Below, one piece after another: positions 14,892-23,421 of a DNA stretch of 33,421 bases (position 1 is the stretch's first letter; each line of letters begins with the position of its first letter). Origin of the DNA: Acidobacteriota bacterium (lineage in GTDB: Bacteria; Acidobacteriota; UBA6911; JACQTF01); the NCBI GenBank assembly GCA_016210925.1, contig JACQTF010000097.1:1-33421 (forward strand), read 5' to 3'. The notes beneath the pieces were generated by a model that saw nothing but the letters and a program-made list of their open reading frames with translations, was not told the origin of the DNA and did no database searches. Both the position numbers and the translations under genes were made by a program.

Positions 14892-15269
14892 CTACTTTGT
14901 CTCCTTTTTCTTCTTGGCCAGGATGGCGCGCCGGGGCCCCTTCCTGGTGCGGGCGTTGGTGTGGGTTCGCTGGCCGCGCACCGGGAGGCCCCGCCTGTGG
15001 CGCAATCCGCGGTAGCAGCCGATGTCCATCAGCCGCTTGATGTCCATCTGGACGTCCTTCCGCAGATCTCCTTCGATCTTGTAGTTCTGGACCTGGTTCC
15101 GGACCTTGACGATCTCATCCTCGGACAGGTCCTTGACTCTCTTATGGATATCCACGCCGGCGTCCCGGCAGATCCGGTTCGCCAGGGACCGGCCGATGCC
15201 AAAGATGTAGGTCAGCCCCACCTCCAAACGCTTGTTGGGAGGAATGTCCACGCCTGCGATTCTCGCCAC
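14892..15269 (-). CDS. rpsM: 30S ribosomal protein S13
   Basis: 125 residues; first gene of the alpha operon. [30 protein letters not shown] at the start, [29 protein letters not shown] near the end and a Lys-rich tail are diagnostic. S13 forms intersubunit bridges and touches the P-site tRNA through its tail. The start codon is GTG at 15269, with AGGAGG 9 nt upstream. Confidence 0.98.
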   Translation of the reverse strand: MARIAGVDIPPNKRLEVGLTYIFGIGRSLANRICRDAGVDIHKRVKDLSEDEIVKVRNQVQNYKIEGDLRKDVQMDIKRLMDIGCYRGLRHRRGLPVRGQRTHTNARTRKGPRRAILAKKKKETK

Positions 15270-15284
15270 TGTTTCAAACCTCCT

Positions 15285-15343
15285 GGTTTTCAGTTTTCAG
15301 GTTTCAGCTTTTGCTGACAACTGAAAACTGACGACTGACAACT
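15285..15343. repeat. Heptamer inverted-repeat element, AACTGAC family (rpmJ–rpsM)
   Basis: The left arm is GGTTTTCAGTTTTCAGGTTT. The right arm has ACTGAAA/ACTGACG/ACTGACA heptamers. This element mixes AACTGAC- and GAAACCT-type units and directly abuts the rpmJ stop codon (15345–15347). Confidence 0.88.
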
Positions 15344-15344
15344 A

Positions 15345-15458
15345 CTATCCTTGCCGCTGCTTGTGCTTGGGATTGACGCAAATGACCCGCACCACGCCCT
15401 TGCGGTGAACGATCTTGCATTTGTCACAAATCTTTCTGACGGACGCCCGGACTTTCAT
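15345..15458 (-). CDS. rpmJ: 50S ribosomal protein L36 (zinc-binding form)
   Basis: 37 residues reading [17 protein letters not shown], then [19 protein letters not shown]. Cys11, Cys14, Cys27 and His32 form the single zinc site of the C+ L36 type. The gene sits in its usual place between infA and rpsM, starting 8 nt after the infA stop. The ATG at 15458 has GAGG upstream (GGTGAGGCG). It is short but complete. Confidence 0.96.
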   Translation of the reverse strand: MKVRASVRKICDKCKIVHRKGVVRVICVNPKHKQRQG

Positions 15459-15466
15459 CGCCTCAC

Positions 15467-15685
15467 CTATTTGTAGCGGTAAATGATCCGTCCCCGGGAC
15501 AGGTCATAGGGGGAGAGTTCCACCAGGACCCGGTCCCCAGGCAGAATGCGGATGAAGTTCTTGCGCATCTTCCCTGAGATATGGGCCAGCACCTGGTGCT
15601 TGTTCTCCAACTCCACGCGAAACATGGCGTTGGGCAGGGTCTCCTTCACATACCCCATGACCTCAATGGCCTCTTCCTTAGGCAT
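15467..15685 (-). CDS. infA: Translation initiation factor IF-1
   Basis: 72 residues forming one S1-like OB fold. [40 protein letters not shown] and [15 protein letters not shown] are all canonical. IF-1 blocks the ribosomal A site during initiation. The ATG at 15685 matches the family N-terminus; an in-frame TTG at 15700 would add five residues encoded by the repeat and is unlikely. No clear ribosome-binding site exists, because a heptamer element occupies the leader. Confidence 0.97.
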   Translation of the reverse strand: MPKEEAIEVMGYVKETLPNAMFRVELENKHQVLAHISGKMRKNFIRILPGDRVLVELSPYDLSRGRIIYRYK

Positions 15686-15694
15686 AGAACGTTC

Positions 15695-15752
15695 AGTCAA
15701 ACGTCAATCGTCAATCGTCAAACGTGAACCGAATGACGATTGACCAATGACG
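15695..15752. repeat. Heptamer inverted-repeat element, GTCAATC family (infA–map)
   Basis: The left arm is five near-identical heptamers (GTCAAAC GTCAATC GTCAATC GTCAAAC and a degraded unit). The right arm is GAATGACGATTGACCAATGA. The two arms pair across a very short centre, and the element ends 8 bp before the map stop codon. Confidence 0.9.
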
Positions 15753-15760
15753 AAGATTTC

Positions 15761-16519
15761 TCAGGCGCCATGGTCCAACCGGGTGAGCACTTCGGGCCCG
15801 TTGGAGGTGCAGGCGACGGTGTGCTCAAAGTGAGCCGAGTAGCTGCCGTCGGCGGTAACGGCGGTCCAGCGATCCGACAAGATCCGTACCTCGGGCCCCT
15901 TCATGTTCACCATGGGCTCGATGGCCAGCACCATGCCCTCCCGCAGCCGGGGCCCGCGGCCGGGCTCCCCGAAATTGGGAACCTGCGGGTCCTCATGGAG
16001 GGCCTGCCCGATCCCGTGGCCCACGAAATCCCGGACCACGGAGTAGCCGAACGATTGCACGTACTTCTGGATCCGGTGCCCGATGTCCGAGACCCGGTTG
16101 CCGACTCGAACCTGCTGGATCCCCAGTTCCAGGGACTCCCGTGTCACCTGCAGCAATCTTTCCACCTCAGGGACGATGGTCCCCACCGGGAAGGTAACGG
16201 CCGCGTCGCCGTAGTAGCTGTCTACGATCGCCCCGGCGTCCACGCCCACGATGTCTCCCTCCCGGAGCTTGTAGTCGTTGGGGATGCCGTGGACCACTGC
16301 CTCGTTGACCGAGGTGCACAGGGTGGCCGGGTAGCCGCGATACCCCTTGAACGCCGGTCGGGCACCCGCCCTCTGGATGAAGTCCTCGGCAAACCGGTCC
16401 AGCTCCTTCGTGGTCACCCCGGGCCGGACCAGGGGACGGAGTTCTTTCAGGAGCCGGGCCACGATCTGGCACGCTTCTCGGATCTTCGTCATTTCTTTTT
16501 GGGACTTGCAGATGATCAT
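15761..16519 (-). CDS. map: Methionine aminopeptidase, type I
   Basis: 252 residues. The pita-bread metallopeptidase fold removes the initiator Met from nascent proteins. The five metal ligands are visible: Asp in VDAGA (about 94), Asp in YYGDAAVTF (about 105), His in DFVGHGIG (about 168), Glu in LAIEPM (about 201) and Glu in AHFEHTV (about 232). The substrate-side His is in AVVHGIP (about 77). No zinc-finger N-terminal extension is present. It lies 31 bp downstream of adk, the common spc-operon order. Confidence 0.97.
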   Translation of the reverse strand: MIICKSQKEMTKIREACQIVARLLKELRPLVRPGVTTKELDRFAEDFIQRAGARPAFKGYRGYPATLCTSVNEAVVHGIPNDYKLREGDIVGVDAGAIVDSYYGDAAVTFPVGTIVPEVERLLQVTRESLELGIQQVRVGNRVSDIGHRIQKYVQSFGYSVVRDFVGHGIGQALHEDPQVPNFGEPGRGPRLREGMVLAIEPMVNMKGPEVRILSDRWTAVTADGSYSAHFEHTVACTSNGPEVLTRLDHGA

Positions 16520-16550
16520 ATCCTACGGGTCCCGGCGATTCACCCAACGC

Positions 16551-17198
16551 TCACACCGCCTCGACGACGGCGGCAATACGCCGAAAGATCTCATCGGCGT
16601 CCCCGTCGCCATCCACGTGCTTCAGGTGGCTCCGGCTCTGGTAGTACTGGATCACCGGTTCGGTCTGGCGCCGGTGTACTTCCAGTCGCGTACGGACCAC
16701 GTCCTCGCGGTCATCGCTCCGCTGCACCAGCGTCCCGCCGCAGGCTTGGCATCTCCCGTCCGACGGCGATGGCGACGCATACACGTTGTAGAGGCGTGCG
16801 CACCGGGCGCACTGTCTGCGTCCCGAGAGGCGACGCACCAAAGTCTCTTCGTCCAGGAGCAGGTGGATGGCCTGCAGCCGCACCGACCCATTCAGCATGC
16901 GATCCAGCATCTCCGCCTGACGGACCGTGCGGGGGAAGCCGTCCAGGATGAACCCCCGCGCGCAATCGGGGAGGGCCACCCGCTCCCGGATGATGTCCAT
17001 CATGATTTGGTCGGACACCAGCTCACCCCGGTCCATGATGGCCTGGGCCTTTTTCCCCAACTCGCTTCCCTTTCGGGCCTCCTCCCGCAGGATGTCGCCG
17101 GTTGAAATCTGGGGCAGGCCGTATTTTGCTTCCAGCTTCTTGGCCTGAGTGCCCTTACCGGCTCCCGGAGGACCCAACAAAATGACTGCTCGTTTCAC
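16551..17198 (-). CDS. adk: Adenylate kinase
   Basis: 215 residues catalysing ATP + AMP to 2 ADP. The Walker A motif GPPGAGKGTQ is near residue 9 and the AMP site near STGDILREE (about 30). GFILDGFPRTVRQAE is at about 81–95. The LID domain carries the zinc pattern CARC…CQAC (about 127–152), typical of the long zinc-binding form. The start is GTG at 17198 (VKRAVILLGPPG), with an adjacent GTG at 17201. The same frame stays open far upstream through secY, but that is antisense-frame noise. 41 bp separate it from the secY stop. Confidence 0.97.
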   Translation of the reverse strand: MKRAVILLGPPGAGKGTQAKKLEAKYGLPQISTGDILREEARKGSELGKKAQAIMDRGELVSDQIMMDIIRERVALPDCARGFILDGFPRTVRQAEMLDRMLNGSVRLQAIHLLLDEETLVRRLSGRRQCARCARLYNVYASPSPSDGRCQACGGTLVQRSDDREDVVRTRLEVHRRQTEPVIQYYQSRSHLKHVDGDGDADEIFRRIAAVVEAV

Positions 17199-17239
17199 CA
17201 CACAGGCCAGCCTGCCGCCTGGCAGCACAGCGGCCGCCC

Positions 17240-18643
17240 TTAGCCACGGCGTCCCCGGATCCGTCCCTTCTTCAAGAACCCATCGTAATGGCGCATGATG
17301 AGCTGCGACTCGATTTGCTGAACCGTGTCCATGGCTACGCCCACCACGATCAGCAGGGAAGTGCCACCGAAGTAAAACGTCACGCCCAGGCCCGTGGTGA
17401 AAAAGTCCAGCCCGGCCCGGTTCAGGAAATCGTCCAGGGCCGGACCCACGACGGGAACGGGTTGCACCTTGAAGCCGGTCATCAGGAACTCCGGCAGCAG
17501 GGACACACCCACCAGGTACAGGGCTCCCGCAAACGTCAGCCGGCTCAAGATCCGATCCACGTGCTGCGCCGTGTTCTTGCCCGGTCGGATGCCTGGAATG
17601 AAGCCGCCGTACTTCCGCAGGTTCTCCGCCACCTCGTCCGGGTTGAAGATGATGCTCACGTAAAAGAAACAAAAGAAGATGATTCCGACCACGTAGATGA
17701 GGTTGTACAGAGGCATCCCCTGCCCCAACTGCCGGGACAGCTCCTGCATCCAACCGAACTTGGCCACGACGCCCAGGGTGGTGGGGAAGGCGACAATGGA
17801 GGCGGCAAAGATCACCGGGATGACTCCCCCGGAGTTGACCCGCAGGGGCAGGTGGGTGGACTGGCCGCCGTAGACCCGGCGTCCCACCACCCGCTTGGCA
17901 TACTGTACCGGGATCTTCCGCTGGCCCCGCTCCACGAACACGATGGCAGCCACCACCAACAGCATCATGGCCAGCAGGATCAGGATGGTCGGCACACCCC
18001 AGGTATGCTCCCGGAAGTTGATATAGATGGCCTGGATGGCCTGGGGCAGGCCCACCACGATCCCCGCAAAGATGATCAACGAAATGCCGTTCCCGATGCC
18101 ACGCTGGGAGATCTGTTCCCCGATCCACATGATAAACGTGGTGCCCGTGGTCAGGGTGATCATGCTCATGAAGCGGAAGCCCCAGCCCGGATGGGGAACC
18201 ACGGCGCGCCCCGCGGAGGCCGCTGTCTGCTCCAATGCCAGGGCCGTGGCCAGGGATTGGAACATGCAGAGGGCAACGGTCAGGTAACGGGTGTATTGAG
18301 TGATCTTCCTGCGCCCCAGTTCTCCTTCCTTGGAAAGCTTCTCCAGGTAGGGCCACACCACGGTCAACAATTGCAAGATGATGGACGCCGTGATGTACGG
18401 CATGATCCCCAGGGCGAAGATGCTGAGCCGTCGCAGGTTCCCTCCGGAAAAGATGTCCAGGAAGCCGAAAATGGTTCCTTGCTGTTGCTGGAAAAAGTCC
18501 TCCAGCGCCTGGGCGTCTATTCCGGGGGTTGGGATCCACGCCCCTACTCGGTAGACCGCCAGCAAGCCCAGCATGTAGAGGATTCGCTTCCTCAATTCGG
18601 GGATATTCCAGATATTCTTAATGCTCTCTGCGATGCGTTCCAT
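17240..18643 (-). CDS. secY: Protein translocase subunit SecY
   Basis: 467 residues with ten predicted membrane helices. The N-terminal cytoplasmic helix (IKNIWNIPELRKRILYML), the plug-region PTPGIDAQAL, GIMPYITASIILQLL in helix 2, PVQYAKRV and NSGGVIPVIFAAS in the middle, and FYVSIIFNPDEVAENLRKYG near the end are diagnostic. It forms the Sec channel with SecE and SecG, which are not in the window. The 42-bp spacer upstream carries a one-armed GTCAA-type heptamer tract. Confidence 0.98.
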   Translation of the reverse strand: MERIAESIKNIWNIPELRKRILYMLGLLAVYRVGAWIPTPGIDAQALEDFFQQQQGTIFGFLDIFSGGNLRRLSIFALGIMPYITASIILQLLTVVWPYLEKLSKEGELGRRKITQYTRYLTVALCMFQSLATALALEQTAASAGRAVVPHPGWGFRFMSMITLTTGTTFIMWIGEQISQRGIGNGISLIIFAGIVVGLPQAIQAIYINFREHTWGVPTILILLAMMLLVVAAIVFVERGQRKIPVQYAKRVVGRRVYGGQSTHLPLRVNSGGVIPVIFAASIVAFPTTLGVVAKFGWMQELSRQLGQGMPLYNLIYVVGIIFFCFFYVSIIFNPDEVAENLRKYGGFIPGIRPGKNTAQHVDRILSRLTFAGALYLVGVSLLPEFLMTGFKVQPVPVVGPALDDFLNRAGLDFFTTGLGVTFYFGGTSLLIVVGVAMDTVQQIESQLIMRHYDGFLKKGRIRGRRG

Positions 18644-18648
18644 AGTTC

Positions 18649-18672
18649 GTCAACCGTCAAACGTTAATGGTC
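18649..18672. repeat. Short GTCAATC-family heptamer tract (secY–rplO)
   Basis: Three heptamer-like units (GTCAACC GTCAAAC GTTAATG) occur in the short spacer without a clear second arm. It looks like a decayed or partial element. Confidence 0.6.
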
Positions 18673-18684
18673 CATGGTGTCTCT

Positions 18685-19176
18685 CTAGGGCGCGGCGGTC
18701 TTTGGGCTCTGGGAGGGAGTTGGTTCCGCGGTCGCTTGTTCAACCCTGCCTCCCGCGAGGGCGATCTTCTCCGCCGCCGACTTGCTAAATTTGTGAGCCA
18801 CGACGGTGAGGCTCTTTTTCAGGTCGCCGTGGCCCAACACCTTCACCGGGAGTCGGTCATTCCGAACCAAACCGCGCTCCAGAAGTTGTTTCGCGTCCAC
18901 GCGCATTCCCTCTTTGAACCGATCGAGCTTGCCCACGTTGACGATGGCATACTCCGTCTTGAAGATATTCGTGAACCCTCGTTTGGGGAGCCGGCGGTGG
19001 AGGGGCATCTGCCCACCCTCGAAGCCCGGACGGACGGACGAGCCCGCCCGGGACTTTTGCCCCTTGCTGCCCCTCCCGGCAGTCTTGGCCAGGCCGGACC
19101 CGGGTCCCCTGCCCACTCGCTTGGGCTTCTGAGTGGCTCCTTTCGGGGGCTTCAACGAATTCAACGCCATGGCCAT
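18685..19176 (-). CDS. rplO: 50S ribosomal protein L15
   Basis: 163 residues. The glycine-rich start ([25 protein letters not shown]), [18 protein letters not shown] and the [26 protein letters not shown] end are diagnostic of L15, a late-assembly protein of the 50S. The tail is an extra Ala/Pro/Thr-rich stretch of about 15 residues. The ATG at 19176 is chosen because GAGG lies 9 nt upstream; ATGs at 19191 (directly after the rpmD stop) and 19170 are alternatives. Confidence 0.96.
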   Translation of the reverse strand: MAMALNSLKPPKGATQKPKRVGRGPGSGLAKTAGRGSKGQKSRAGSSVRPGFEGGQMPLHRRLPKRGFTNIFKTEYAIVNVGKLDRFKEGMRVDAKQLLERGLVRNDRLPVKVLGHGDLKKSLTVVAHKFSKSAAEKIALAGGRVEQATAEPTPSQSPKTAAP

Positions 19177-19191
19177 GACGGAGCACCTCAT

Positions 19192-19437
19192 CTAGGACGA
19201 CACCACTTCCACCAGGTGTCGGACCTTCTCCACCATCCCGCGGATATTGGGCGTATCGGGCCGCTCCACCACCTGGTTCAGCTTGCGGAAGCCCAAGCCC
19301 TTGATGATGATCTTGTGCTTCTTGTGGGCCCCGATGGCGCTCCGCACATAGCGGAGCCTCACGGTGGCCTGAGTTGGCTTCCGGGGCCGTGTGGTCTTCT
19401 TTGCCCTCTTTTCCGGTGCCTTCTTGGCGACCGTCAT
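19192..19437 (-). CDS. rpmD: 50S ribosomal protein L30 with basic N-terminal extension
   Basis: 81 residues, against about 60 in most bacteria. The core from [14 protein letters not shown] through [23 protein letters not shown] to VRHLVEV is normal. The first ~22 residues are a Lys/Arg/Ala-rich tail that may reach into rRNA. Its ATG overlaps the rpsE stop (ATGA) and its stop abuts the first possible rplO start, so translation of the three is likely coupled. Confidence 0.96.
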   Translation of the reverse strand: MTVAKKAPEKRAKKTTRPRKPTQATVRLRYVRSAIGAHKKHKIIIKGLGFRKLNQVVERPDTPNIRGMVEKVRHLVEVVSS

Positions 19438-19934
19438 AGCGCCAACTCCTCCACCGCCTTGCCCCGACGCTTGGCAACCTCCTCGAGGCTCTCGAGTCTT
19501 TCAAGGGCGTTGAAGGTGGCCTTGACCACGTTGTGGGGGTTTGTGGTTCCGAGGGACTTCGTCAGCACGTTGCGAATGCCGGCCGCTTCCATGACAGCCC
19601 GCACCGGGCCACCGGCGATGACGCCCGTGCCCTCGCCGGCGGGCTTGAGCAACACCATCCCGGCGCCGAACTTCCCCGTGATGGCATGGGGGATGGTGGT
19701 CCCTGCCAGGGGAACCTTCTTCAAGGTCTTTCGCGCCTTTTCCACGGCCTTTTGAATCGCCGACGGCACCTCTTTCGCCTTCCCCATTCCGTAGCCGACG
19801 TGGCCATTCTCGTCACCCACCACAACCAAGGCGCTGAAGCTCAAGTTCTTGCCCCCTTTGACCACCTTGGTCACGCGGTTGATGGAGACCACGTGATCCT
19901 TCAGTTCCAGTTGGTTTGGATCAATCCGCTCCAA
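19434..19934 (-). CDS. rpsE: 30S ribosomal protein S5
   Basis: 166 residues. The N-terminal double-stranded-RNA-binding half ([24 protein letters not shown]) and the C-terminal half ([29 protein letters not shown]…[10 protein letters not shown]) are complete. S5 takes part in decoding fidelity. No ATG suits the start: the frame is open upstream into a heptamer repeat, but AGGGAGGAAAG lies just before TTG at 19934, giving [13 protein letters not shown], the expected N-terminus. Confidence 0.96.
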   Translation of the reverse strand: MERIDPNQLELKDHVVSINRVTKVVKGGKNLSFSALVVVGDENGHVGYGMGKAKEVPSAIQKAVEKARKTLKKVPLAGTTIPHAITGKFGAGMVLLKPAGEGTGVIAGGPVRAVMEAAGIRNVLTKSLGTTNPHNVVKATFNALERLESLEEVAKRRGKAVEELAL

Positions 19935-19957
19935 TCTTTCCTCCCTCTGATAAATGC

Positions 19958-20040
19958 AAAACTTGAAACCCGAAACCTGAAACCTCCGCACAACCCTTTC
20001 CGAGTGGTTTCAGGTCTCAGGTTTTACAGTTTCAGGTTTC
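19958..20040. repeat. Heptamer inverted-repeat element, GAAACCT family (rpsE–rplR)
   Basis: The left arm is AACTTGAAACCCGAAACCTG followed by AAACCT. The right arm (20006–20040) is GGTTTCAGGTCTCAGGTTTT plus a further unit. It ends a few bases from the rplR stop codon. Confidence 0.9.
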
Positions 20041-20043
20041 TCT

Positions 20044-20406
20044 TTAGAATTTCATCCCGGCTTCCCGGGCAGCGTCGGCCAGGGCCTTGATCCTGCCGTG
20101 ATATCGGTAGCCGCCCCGGTCGAAAACCACCTTCTCGATCCCCTTCGCCAGGGCTCGTTCGGCCACCGTCTTGCCCACGAGTTTTGCAGCTTCCACGTTG
20201 CCGCCGTTCCGGACGTCCTTTCGCACCAATGTGTCCACGGTCGAGGCCGAGACCAGGGTCATGCCCCGAAAGTCGTCGATGACCTGGACATAAATGTGTT
20301 TCGCGCTCCGAAAGATGTTCATTCGAGGCCGGTCTTGAGTGCCCTTGAGCTTCTTCCGGATTCGAAAGTGTATGCTCCGCCGGGCCATTCTCCTGGTAGC
20401 TTTCAT
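20044..20406 (-). CDS. rplR: 50S ribosomal protein L18
   Basis: 120 residues. [21 protein letters not shown] near the start, [20 protein letters not shown] in the middle and [25 protein letters not shown] at the end are canonical. L18 binds 5S rRNA with L5. Two starts are possible: ATG at 20406 ([10 protein letters not shown]; no Shine-Dalgarno, but GGG from the repeat lies 6 nt away) and ATG at 20388 ([14 protein letters not shown] directly adjacent). Family N-termini usually begin MARR or MARK, so the shorter form is a real alternative. Confidence 0.95.
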   Translation of the reverse strand: MKATRRMARRSIHFRIRKKLKGTQDRPRMNIFRSAKHIYVQVIDDFRGMTLVSASTVDTLVRKDVRNGGNVEAAKLVGKTVAERALAKGIEKVVFDRGGYRYHGRIKALADAAREAGMKF

Positions 20407-20409
20407 TTC

Positions 20410-20503
20410 AAACCCGAAACCTGAAACCCGAAACCTGAAACCCAAAAGCTCAAACTTTTTGGCGATAGTTTTAGGTTTCAGGTTTCAGAGTTTCAGGTTT
20501 AAA
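20410..20503. repeat. Heptamer inverted-repeat element, GAAACCT family (rplR–rplF)
   Basis: The left arm has six heptamers (AAACCCG AAACCTG AAACCCG AAACCTG AAACCCA and a degraded unit). The right arm is AGGTTTCAGGTTTCAGAGTT plus TCAGGTTT. It spans nearly the whole 99-bp spacer. Confidence 0.92.
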
Positions 20504-20505
20504 CA

Positions 20506-21066
20506 TCAGGCGCTCTTCTTGCCCACCTTCAGCCTGACGGCCTCCTTGGCGTAGCGAATGCCCTTCCCTTTGTAGGGATCCGGAGGGCGCAGGCCGCGGA
20601 TATCGGCGGCCACCTGGCCCACCTTCTGTTTGTCCGGGCCCGTCACGATGATGGTGGCGATGTAGTTCTGCAGGGGCTTGGTTTGTTTTTCCACAGCAAT
20701 CTGAATGTCCGGGGGCACAGGAAACTCCACCGGGTGGGAGTAGCCCAGAGTCAGCAATAGCCATTTCCCTTTGGCATCCGCCTTGTAACCGATGCCCACC
20801 AGGTCCAGCTCTTTGCGAAATCCCTGGGTGACGCCCCGGATGGCGTTGGCTGCCAAGGTCCGCATCAACCCGTGCAACGCTTTCTTCTCTCGGGTCTCGC
20901 CGGATCGGGTGGCCACCAGTTGGCCATCGGTAGTTTCAAACCGAACGTCCTCGGGAACCTGACACACCAGCTTGCCTTTGGGACCGGAAATCTCCAGCTT
21001 CTGTCCATCCACTTTCACCTGGACCCCAGCAGGAATCTTAATTGGCTTCTTTCCTACTCTGGACAT
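20506..21066 (-). CDS. rplF: 50S ribosomal protein L6
   Basis: 186 residues with two tandem L6 folds. MSRVGKKPIKIPAGVQV begins the first (about 1–80), and VGIGYKADAKGKWLLLTLGYSHPVEFPVP begins the second. The conserved GLRPPDPYKGKGIRYAKE end lies near the sarcin–ricin loop. The ATG at 21066 has GGAG 8 nt upstream. The frame is open further upstream through a repeat element, which is not coding. Confidence 0.98.
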   Translation of the reverse strand: MSRVGKKPIKIPAGVQVKVDGQKLEISGPKGKLVCQVPEDVRFETTDGQLVATRSGETREKKALHGLMRTLAANAIRGVTQGFRKELDLVGIGYKADAKGKWLLLTLGYSHPVEFPVPPDIQIAVEKQTKPLQNYIATIIVTGPDKQKVGQVAADIRGLRPPDPYKGKGIRYAKEAVRLKVGKKSA

Positions 21067-21077
21067 TCTGAAGCTCC

Positions 21078-21171
21078 GACCTGAAAACCTAAAATCTGAA
21101 ACCCAAAACCTGAAACTTGAAACCTGAAACTCCAGAACCCGAGGAGGATGGTTTTGAGTTTTAGGTTTCAG
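21078..21171. repeat. Heptamer inverted-repeat element, GAAACCT family (rplF–rpsH)
   Basis: A long left arm (21078–21133) has about seven variant heptamers (AAAACCT, AAAATCT, GAAACCC, AAAACCT, GAAACTT, GAAACCT, GAAACTC). A shorter right arm (21150–21171) reads GGTTTTGAGTTTTAGGTTTC. The arms are unequal in length. Confidence 0.88.
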
Positions 21172-21172
21172 C

Positions 21173-21565
21173 TCAGTGGACCTGGCACAGGATCTCGCCG
21201 CCGACACCTTCCTGCTTTGCCCGCTTTCCGGTCATGACGCCTTTGGGAGTGGAGAGGATGCTGACGCCCAGCCCCCCCATCACCGCCGGAATCCCTTCCT
21301 TCGGCGCATACACCCGCCGCCCGGGGCGGCTGACCCGTTCCAGTTCTGTGATGACGGACTCCTTGTTGGCACCGTATTTCAGAAACACGGTAATGGTGCC
21401 CTGCTTGTTGTCTTTCGTGAACTTGTAGTTGTCCAGGTAGCCCTCGTCCTTTAAGATTTTGAGGATCTCCAGTTTTAACCTGGATCCGGGGATGTCCACG
21501 GATTCCTGGCGGGCCCGGATGGCGTTTTTGATTCGCGTCAACATATCGGCGATGGGATCGGTCAT
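21173..21565 (-). CDS. rpsH: 30S ribosomal protein S8
   Basis: 130 residues. MTDPIADMLTRIKNAIRAR at the start, SRLKLEILKILKDEGY and the C-terminal GLGVSILSTPKGVMTGKRAKQEGVGGEILC are diagnostic. S8 binds the central domain of 16S rRNA and in many bacteria represses the spc operon. The ATG at 21565 gives the canonical N-terminus; ATG at 21568 just before it (GGGAG 8 nt upstream) may be used. The frame stays open upstream without significance. Confidence 0.97.
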   Translation of the reverse strand: MTDPIADMLTRIKNAIRARQESVDIPGSRLKLEILKILKDEGYLDNYKFTKDNKQGTITVFLKYGANKESVITELERVSRPGRRVYAPKEGIPAVMGGLGVSILSTPKGVMTGKRAKQEGVGGEILCQVH

Positions 21566-21657
21566 CATCTCGTCAACTCCCATGGCGTCCCGCCGTCCGC
21601 TCCTCTCGCGCTCCATGTTTTCGTGGCCCATGGCGCTGGAGGCGCTCGGCGGGAAAG

Positions 21658-21843
21658 CTACCAGCTGGCCTTGATCACACCCGGGACCTCGCCGGACAGG
21701 GCCAGCATGCGAAAACAGATCCGGCACAGAGCGAACTTGCGCAGGTAGCCCCGGGAGCGCCCGCACCGCTGGCACCGGTTGTGCTGGCGCACCTTGAACT
21801 TCGGCTTCCTCCGCGTCTTCGCCATTCGAGCCTGAGTGGCCAT
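21658..21843 (-). CDS. rpsN: 30S ribosomal protein S14, type Z (zinc-binding)
   Basis: 61 residues, the short zinc form (also called rpsZ). [20 protein letters not shown] gives the CxxC…CxxC zinc site (Cys24, Cys27, Cys40 and Cys43), and [14 protein letters not shown] is the standard end. A basic N-terminal stretch ([16 protein letters not shown]) precedes it; ATG at 21825 (MAKTRRKPK) is an alternative start. Located between rplE and rpsH, as expected. Confidence 0.97.
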   Translation of the reverse strand: MATQARMAKTRRKPKFKVRQHNRCQRCGRSRGYLRKFALCRICFRMLALSGEVPGVIKASW

Positions 21844-21851
21844 ATCTTTTT

Positions 21852-21942
21852 AAAACCCAAAACCCAAAACCTGAAACTTGAAACCCAAAACCCAGATGTC
21901 ATGCTACCTAGTTTTAGGTTTCAGGTTTTAGAGTTTTAGGTT
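21852..21942. repeat. Heptamer inverted-repeat element, GAAACCT family (rpsN–rplE)
   Basis: The left arm has AAAACCC AAAACCC AAAACCT GAAACTT GAAACCC AAAACCC units in perfect 7-bp register. The right arm has GTTTTAGGTTTCAGGTTTTA and one more unit. The centre is about 17 bp. Confidence 0.92.
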
Positions 21943-21947
21943 CGCAT

Positions 21948-22493
21948 TTACGTTCTTTTTATAAAGGGCATTCCCAGCTGGGAGAGCAGCTGCTTCGCCT
22001 CGTGATCAGTTTTCGCCGTGGTGCAGATGGTGACGTTCATGCCCCGGATCTTGTCCACCTTGGCGTAGTCCACCTCGGGAAAGATCATCTGGTCCCGCAA
22101 CCCGAGGGTAAAGTTTCCGCGGCCGTCGAAAGATTTATCCGACACGCCCTTAAAATCGCGGACCCGCGGCAAGGCGATGTTCACCAAACGGTCAAAGAAC
22201 TCGTACATCCTGTCGCCTCGCAGGACAACACAAGCACCGATGGGCATACCCTTCCGGAGTTTGAAGGCGGAAATGGCCTTCTTGGCCCGGGTGACGACGG
22301 GCCGCTGCCCGGTGATGGTCGCGATCTCCTCTCCCGCCACGTCCATCACCTTGGGATTTTGAAGGGCGTCGCCCAATCCCATGTTGACGACGATCTTTTC
22401 CAGCCTGGGCACCGCCATCACGTTCTTGTAATTGAACTGTTTGGTCAGCGCCGGGATGATCTCTTTCTTGTAATGCCCTTTGAGCCTTGCCAT
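21948..22493 (-). CDS. rplE: 50S ribosomal protein L5
   Basis: 181 residues. [43 protein letters not shown] is the canonical start, and [45 protein letters not shown] is the conserved C-terminal region. L5 binds 5S rRNA and contacts S13 and the P-site tRNA. The ATG at 22493 is fixed by the family; the frame upstream runs through repeat sequence. The ribosome-binding site is weak. Confidence 0.98.
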   Translation of the reverse strand: MARLKGHYKKEIIPALTKQFNYKNVMAVPRLEKIVVNMGLGDALQNPKVMDVAGEEIATITGQRPVVTRAKKAISAFKLRKGMPIGACVVLRGDRMYEFFDRLVNIALPRVRDFKGVSDKSFDGRGNFTLGLRDQMIFPEVDYAKVDKIRGMNVTICTTAKTDHEAKQLLSQLGMPFIKRT

Positions 22494-22502
22494 AAAGCTT
22501 CT

Positions 22503-22589
22503 AAACCTGAAACTCTGAAACCTAAAACCTGAAACGTGAAACTGAGAGCTGAAAGCCAACCGTTAAGTGCCCTTAGTTTCAGGTTTCAC
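22503..22589. repeat. Heptamer inverted-repeat element, GAAACCT family (rplE–rplX)
   Basis: A left arm of about seven units (AAACCTG, AAACTCT, GAAACCT, AAAACCT, GAAACGT, GAAACTG and degraded copies). A short right arm, AGTTTCAGGTTTCACT, reaches the rplX stop codon. The asymmetry suggests decay of one side. Confidence 0.88.
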
Positions 22590-22590
22590 T

Positions 22591-22914
22591 TTAGTCCAGC
22601 TCTGCGCCGCACTTCTTGCACACCCGGACCTTCTTGCCGTCTTCATGGGTCTTGAACCCGACCCGGGCGTGCTCGCTGCACTCCTTGCAGATGACCTGCA
22701 CCTTGGATAGAGGAATCGGGGCCGCTTCCGGCAGGATTCCGCCCTGGATGTTCTTGGCTGGGTTGGGCCGGATATGCTTTTTGAGCACGTTGACGTTTTC
22801 CACCAGCACTTTCCCCGACGCGGGAAAGACCTTCACCACCCGGCCAGTCTTTCCCCGGTCCTTGCCGCTGAGGACAAACACCTGGTCTTCCTTCTTAACG
22901 TGCAATCGACTCAT
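22591..22914 (-). CDS. rplX: 50S ribosomal protein L24 (with C-terminal zinc ribbon)
   Basis: 107 residues. The KOW motif KKEDQVFVLSGKDRGKTGRVVKVFP (about 7–31), ENVNVLKKHIRP and GGILPEAAPI are canonical. The C-terminus keeps ICKEC…VRVCKKCG, a CxxC…CxxC zinc ribbon found in part of the family. L24 starts 50S assembly. The ATG at 22914 gives MSRLHVKKED; the longer frame starting at 22938 begins in repeat sequence. Confidence 0.97.
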   Translation of the reverse strand: MSRLHVKKEDQVFVLSGKDRGKTGRVVKVFPASGKVLVENVNVLKKHIRPNPAKNIQGGILPEAAPIPLSKVQVICKECSEHARVGFKTHEDGKKVRVCKKCGAELD

Positions 22915-22924
22915 GCTCTTTTCT

Positions 22925-23000
22925 CGTCGATTCGTCACTCGTCAAACGTCACCCGCCAAACGTGAAACACGAATGACGATTGACCTTTGACCAATGACGG
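22925..23000. repeat. Heptamer inverted-repeat element, GTCAATC family (rplX–rplN)
   Basis: The left arm has CGTCACT CGTCAAA CGTCACC CGCCAAA CGTGAAA units. The right arm has AATGACG ATTGACC TTTGACC AATGACG. Register is 7 bp throughout, with a very short centre. Confidence 0.9.
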
Positions 23001-23003
23001 TTC

Positions 23004-23372
23004 TTAGAGCACCTCGGGGGCCAGGGAGACGATCTTCATGAACCGCCTGTCCCGCAGCTCCCGGGCCACGGGCCCAAACACCCGGGTTCCGAGAGGCTCG
23101 TGCTGGTCGTTGATGAGCACCGCCGCGTTCTGGTCGAACCGAATGTAAGAACCGTCCTTGCGCCGGGTCTCCTTCCGAGTCCGAACGATGACCGCCTTGA
23201 CCACTTCTCCCTTCTTGACGGCGCCCTCGGGGGCGGCCTCCTTGACGGAAGCCGTGATGACGTCACCCAGGCCCGCGAACCGCCCGGTGGAACCGCCGAT
23301 GGGCAAGATGCAGGAGATGCGGCGAGCGCCGGAATTGTCCGCCACCTCCAGGATCGTTCGCATTTGAATCAT
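23004..23372 (-). CDS. rplN: 50S ribosomal protein L14
   Basis: 122 residues, the standard length. [32 protein letters not shown] and the [17 protein letters not shown]…[26 protein letters not shown] end are diagnostic. L14 forms bridges with the 30S. First gene of the spc section, 49 bp downstream of rpsQ with no repeat between. Confidence 0.98.
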   Translation of the reverse strand: MIQMRTILEVADNSGARRISCILPIGGSTGRFAGLGDVITASVKEAAPEGAVKKGEVVKAVIVRTRKETRRKDGSYIRFDQNAAVLINDQHEPLGTRVFGPVARELRDRRFMKIVSLAPEVL

Positions 23373-23421
23373 GGCTGCGTCACCAACCCGTTGCTTCTTT
23401 TCGTTCCTGCCTCAGGCGCCC

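Noticed and set aside
16551-18539. 662-codon open frame covering adk plus an out-of-frame reading of secY
   Set aside because: Only the adk part (from 17198) is real. The upstream part overlaps secY in another frame and contains no known domain.
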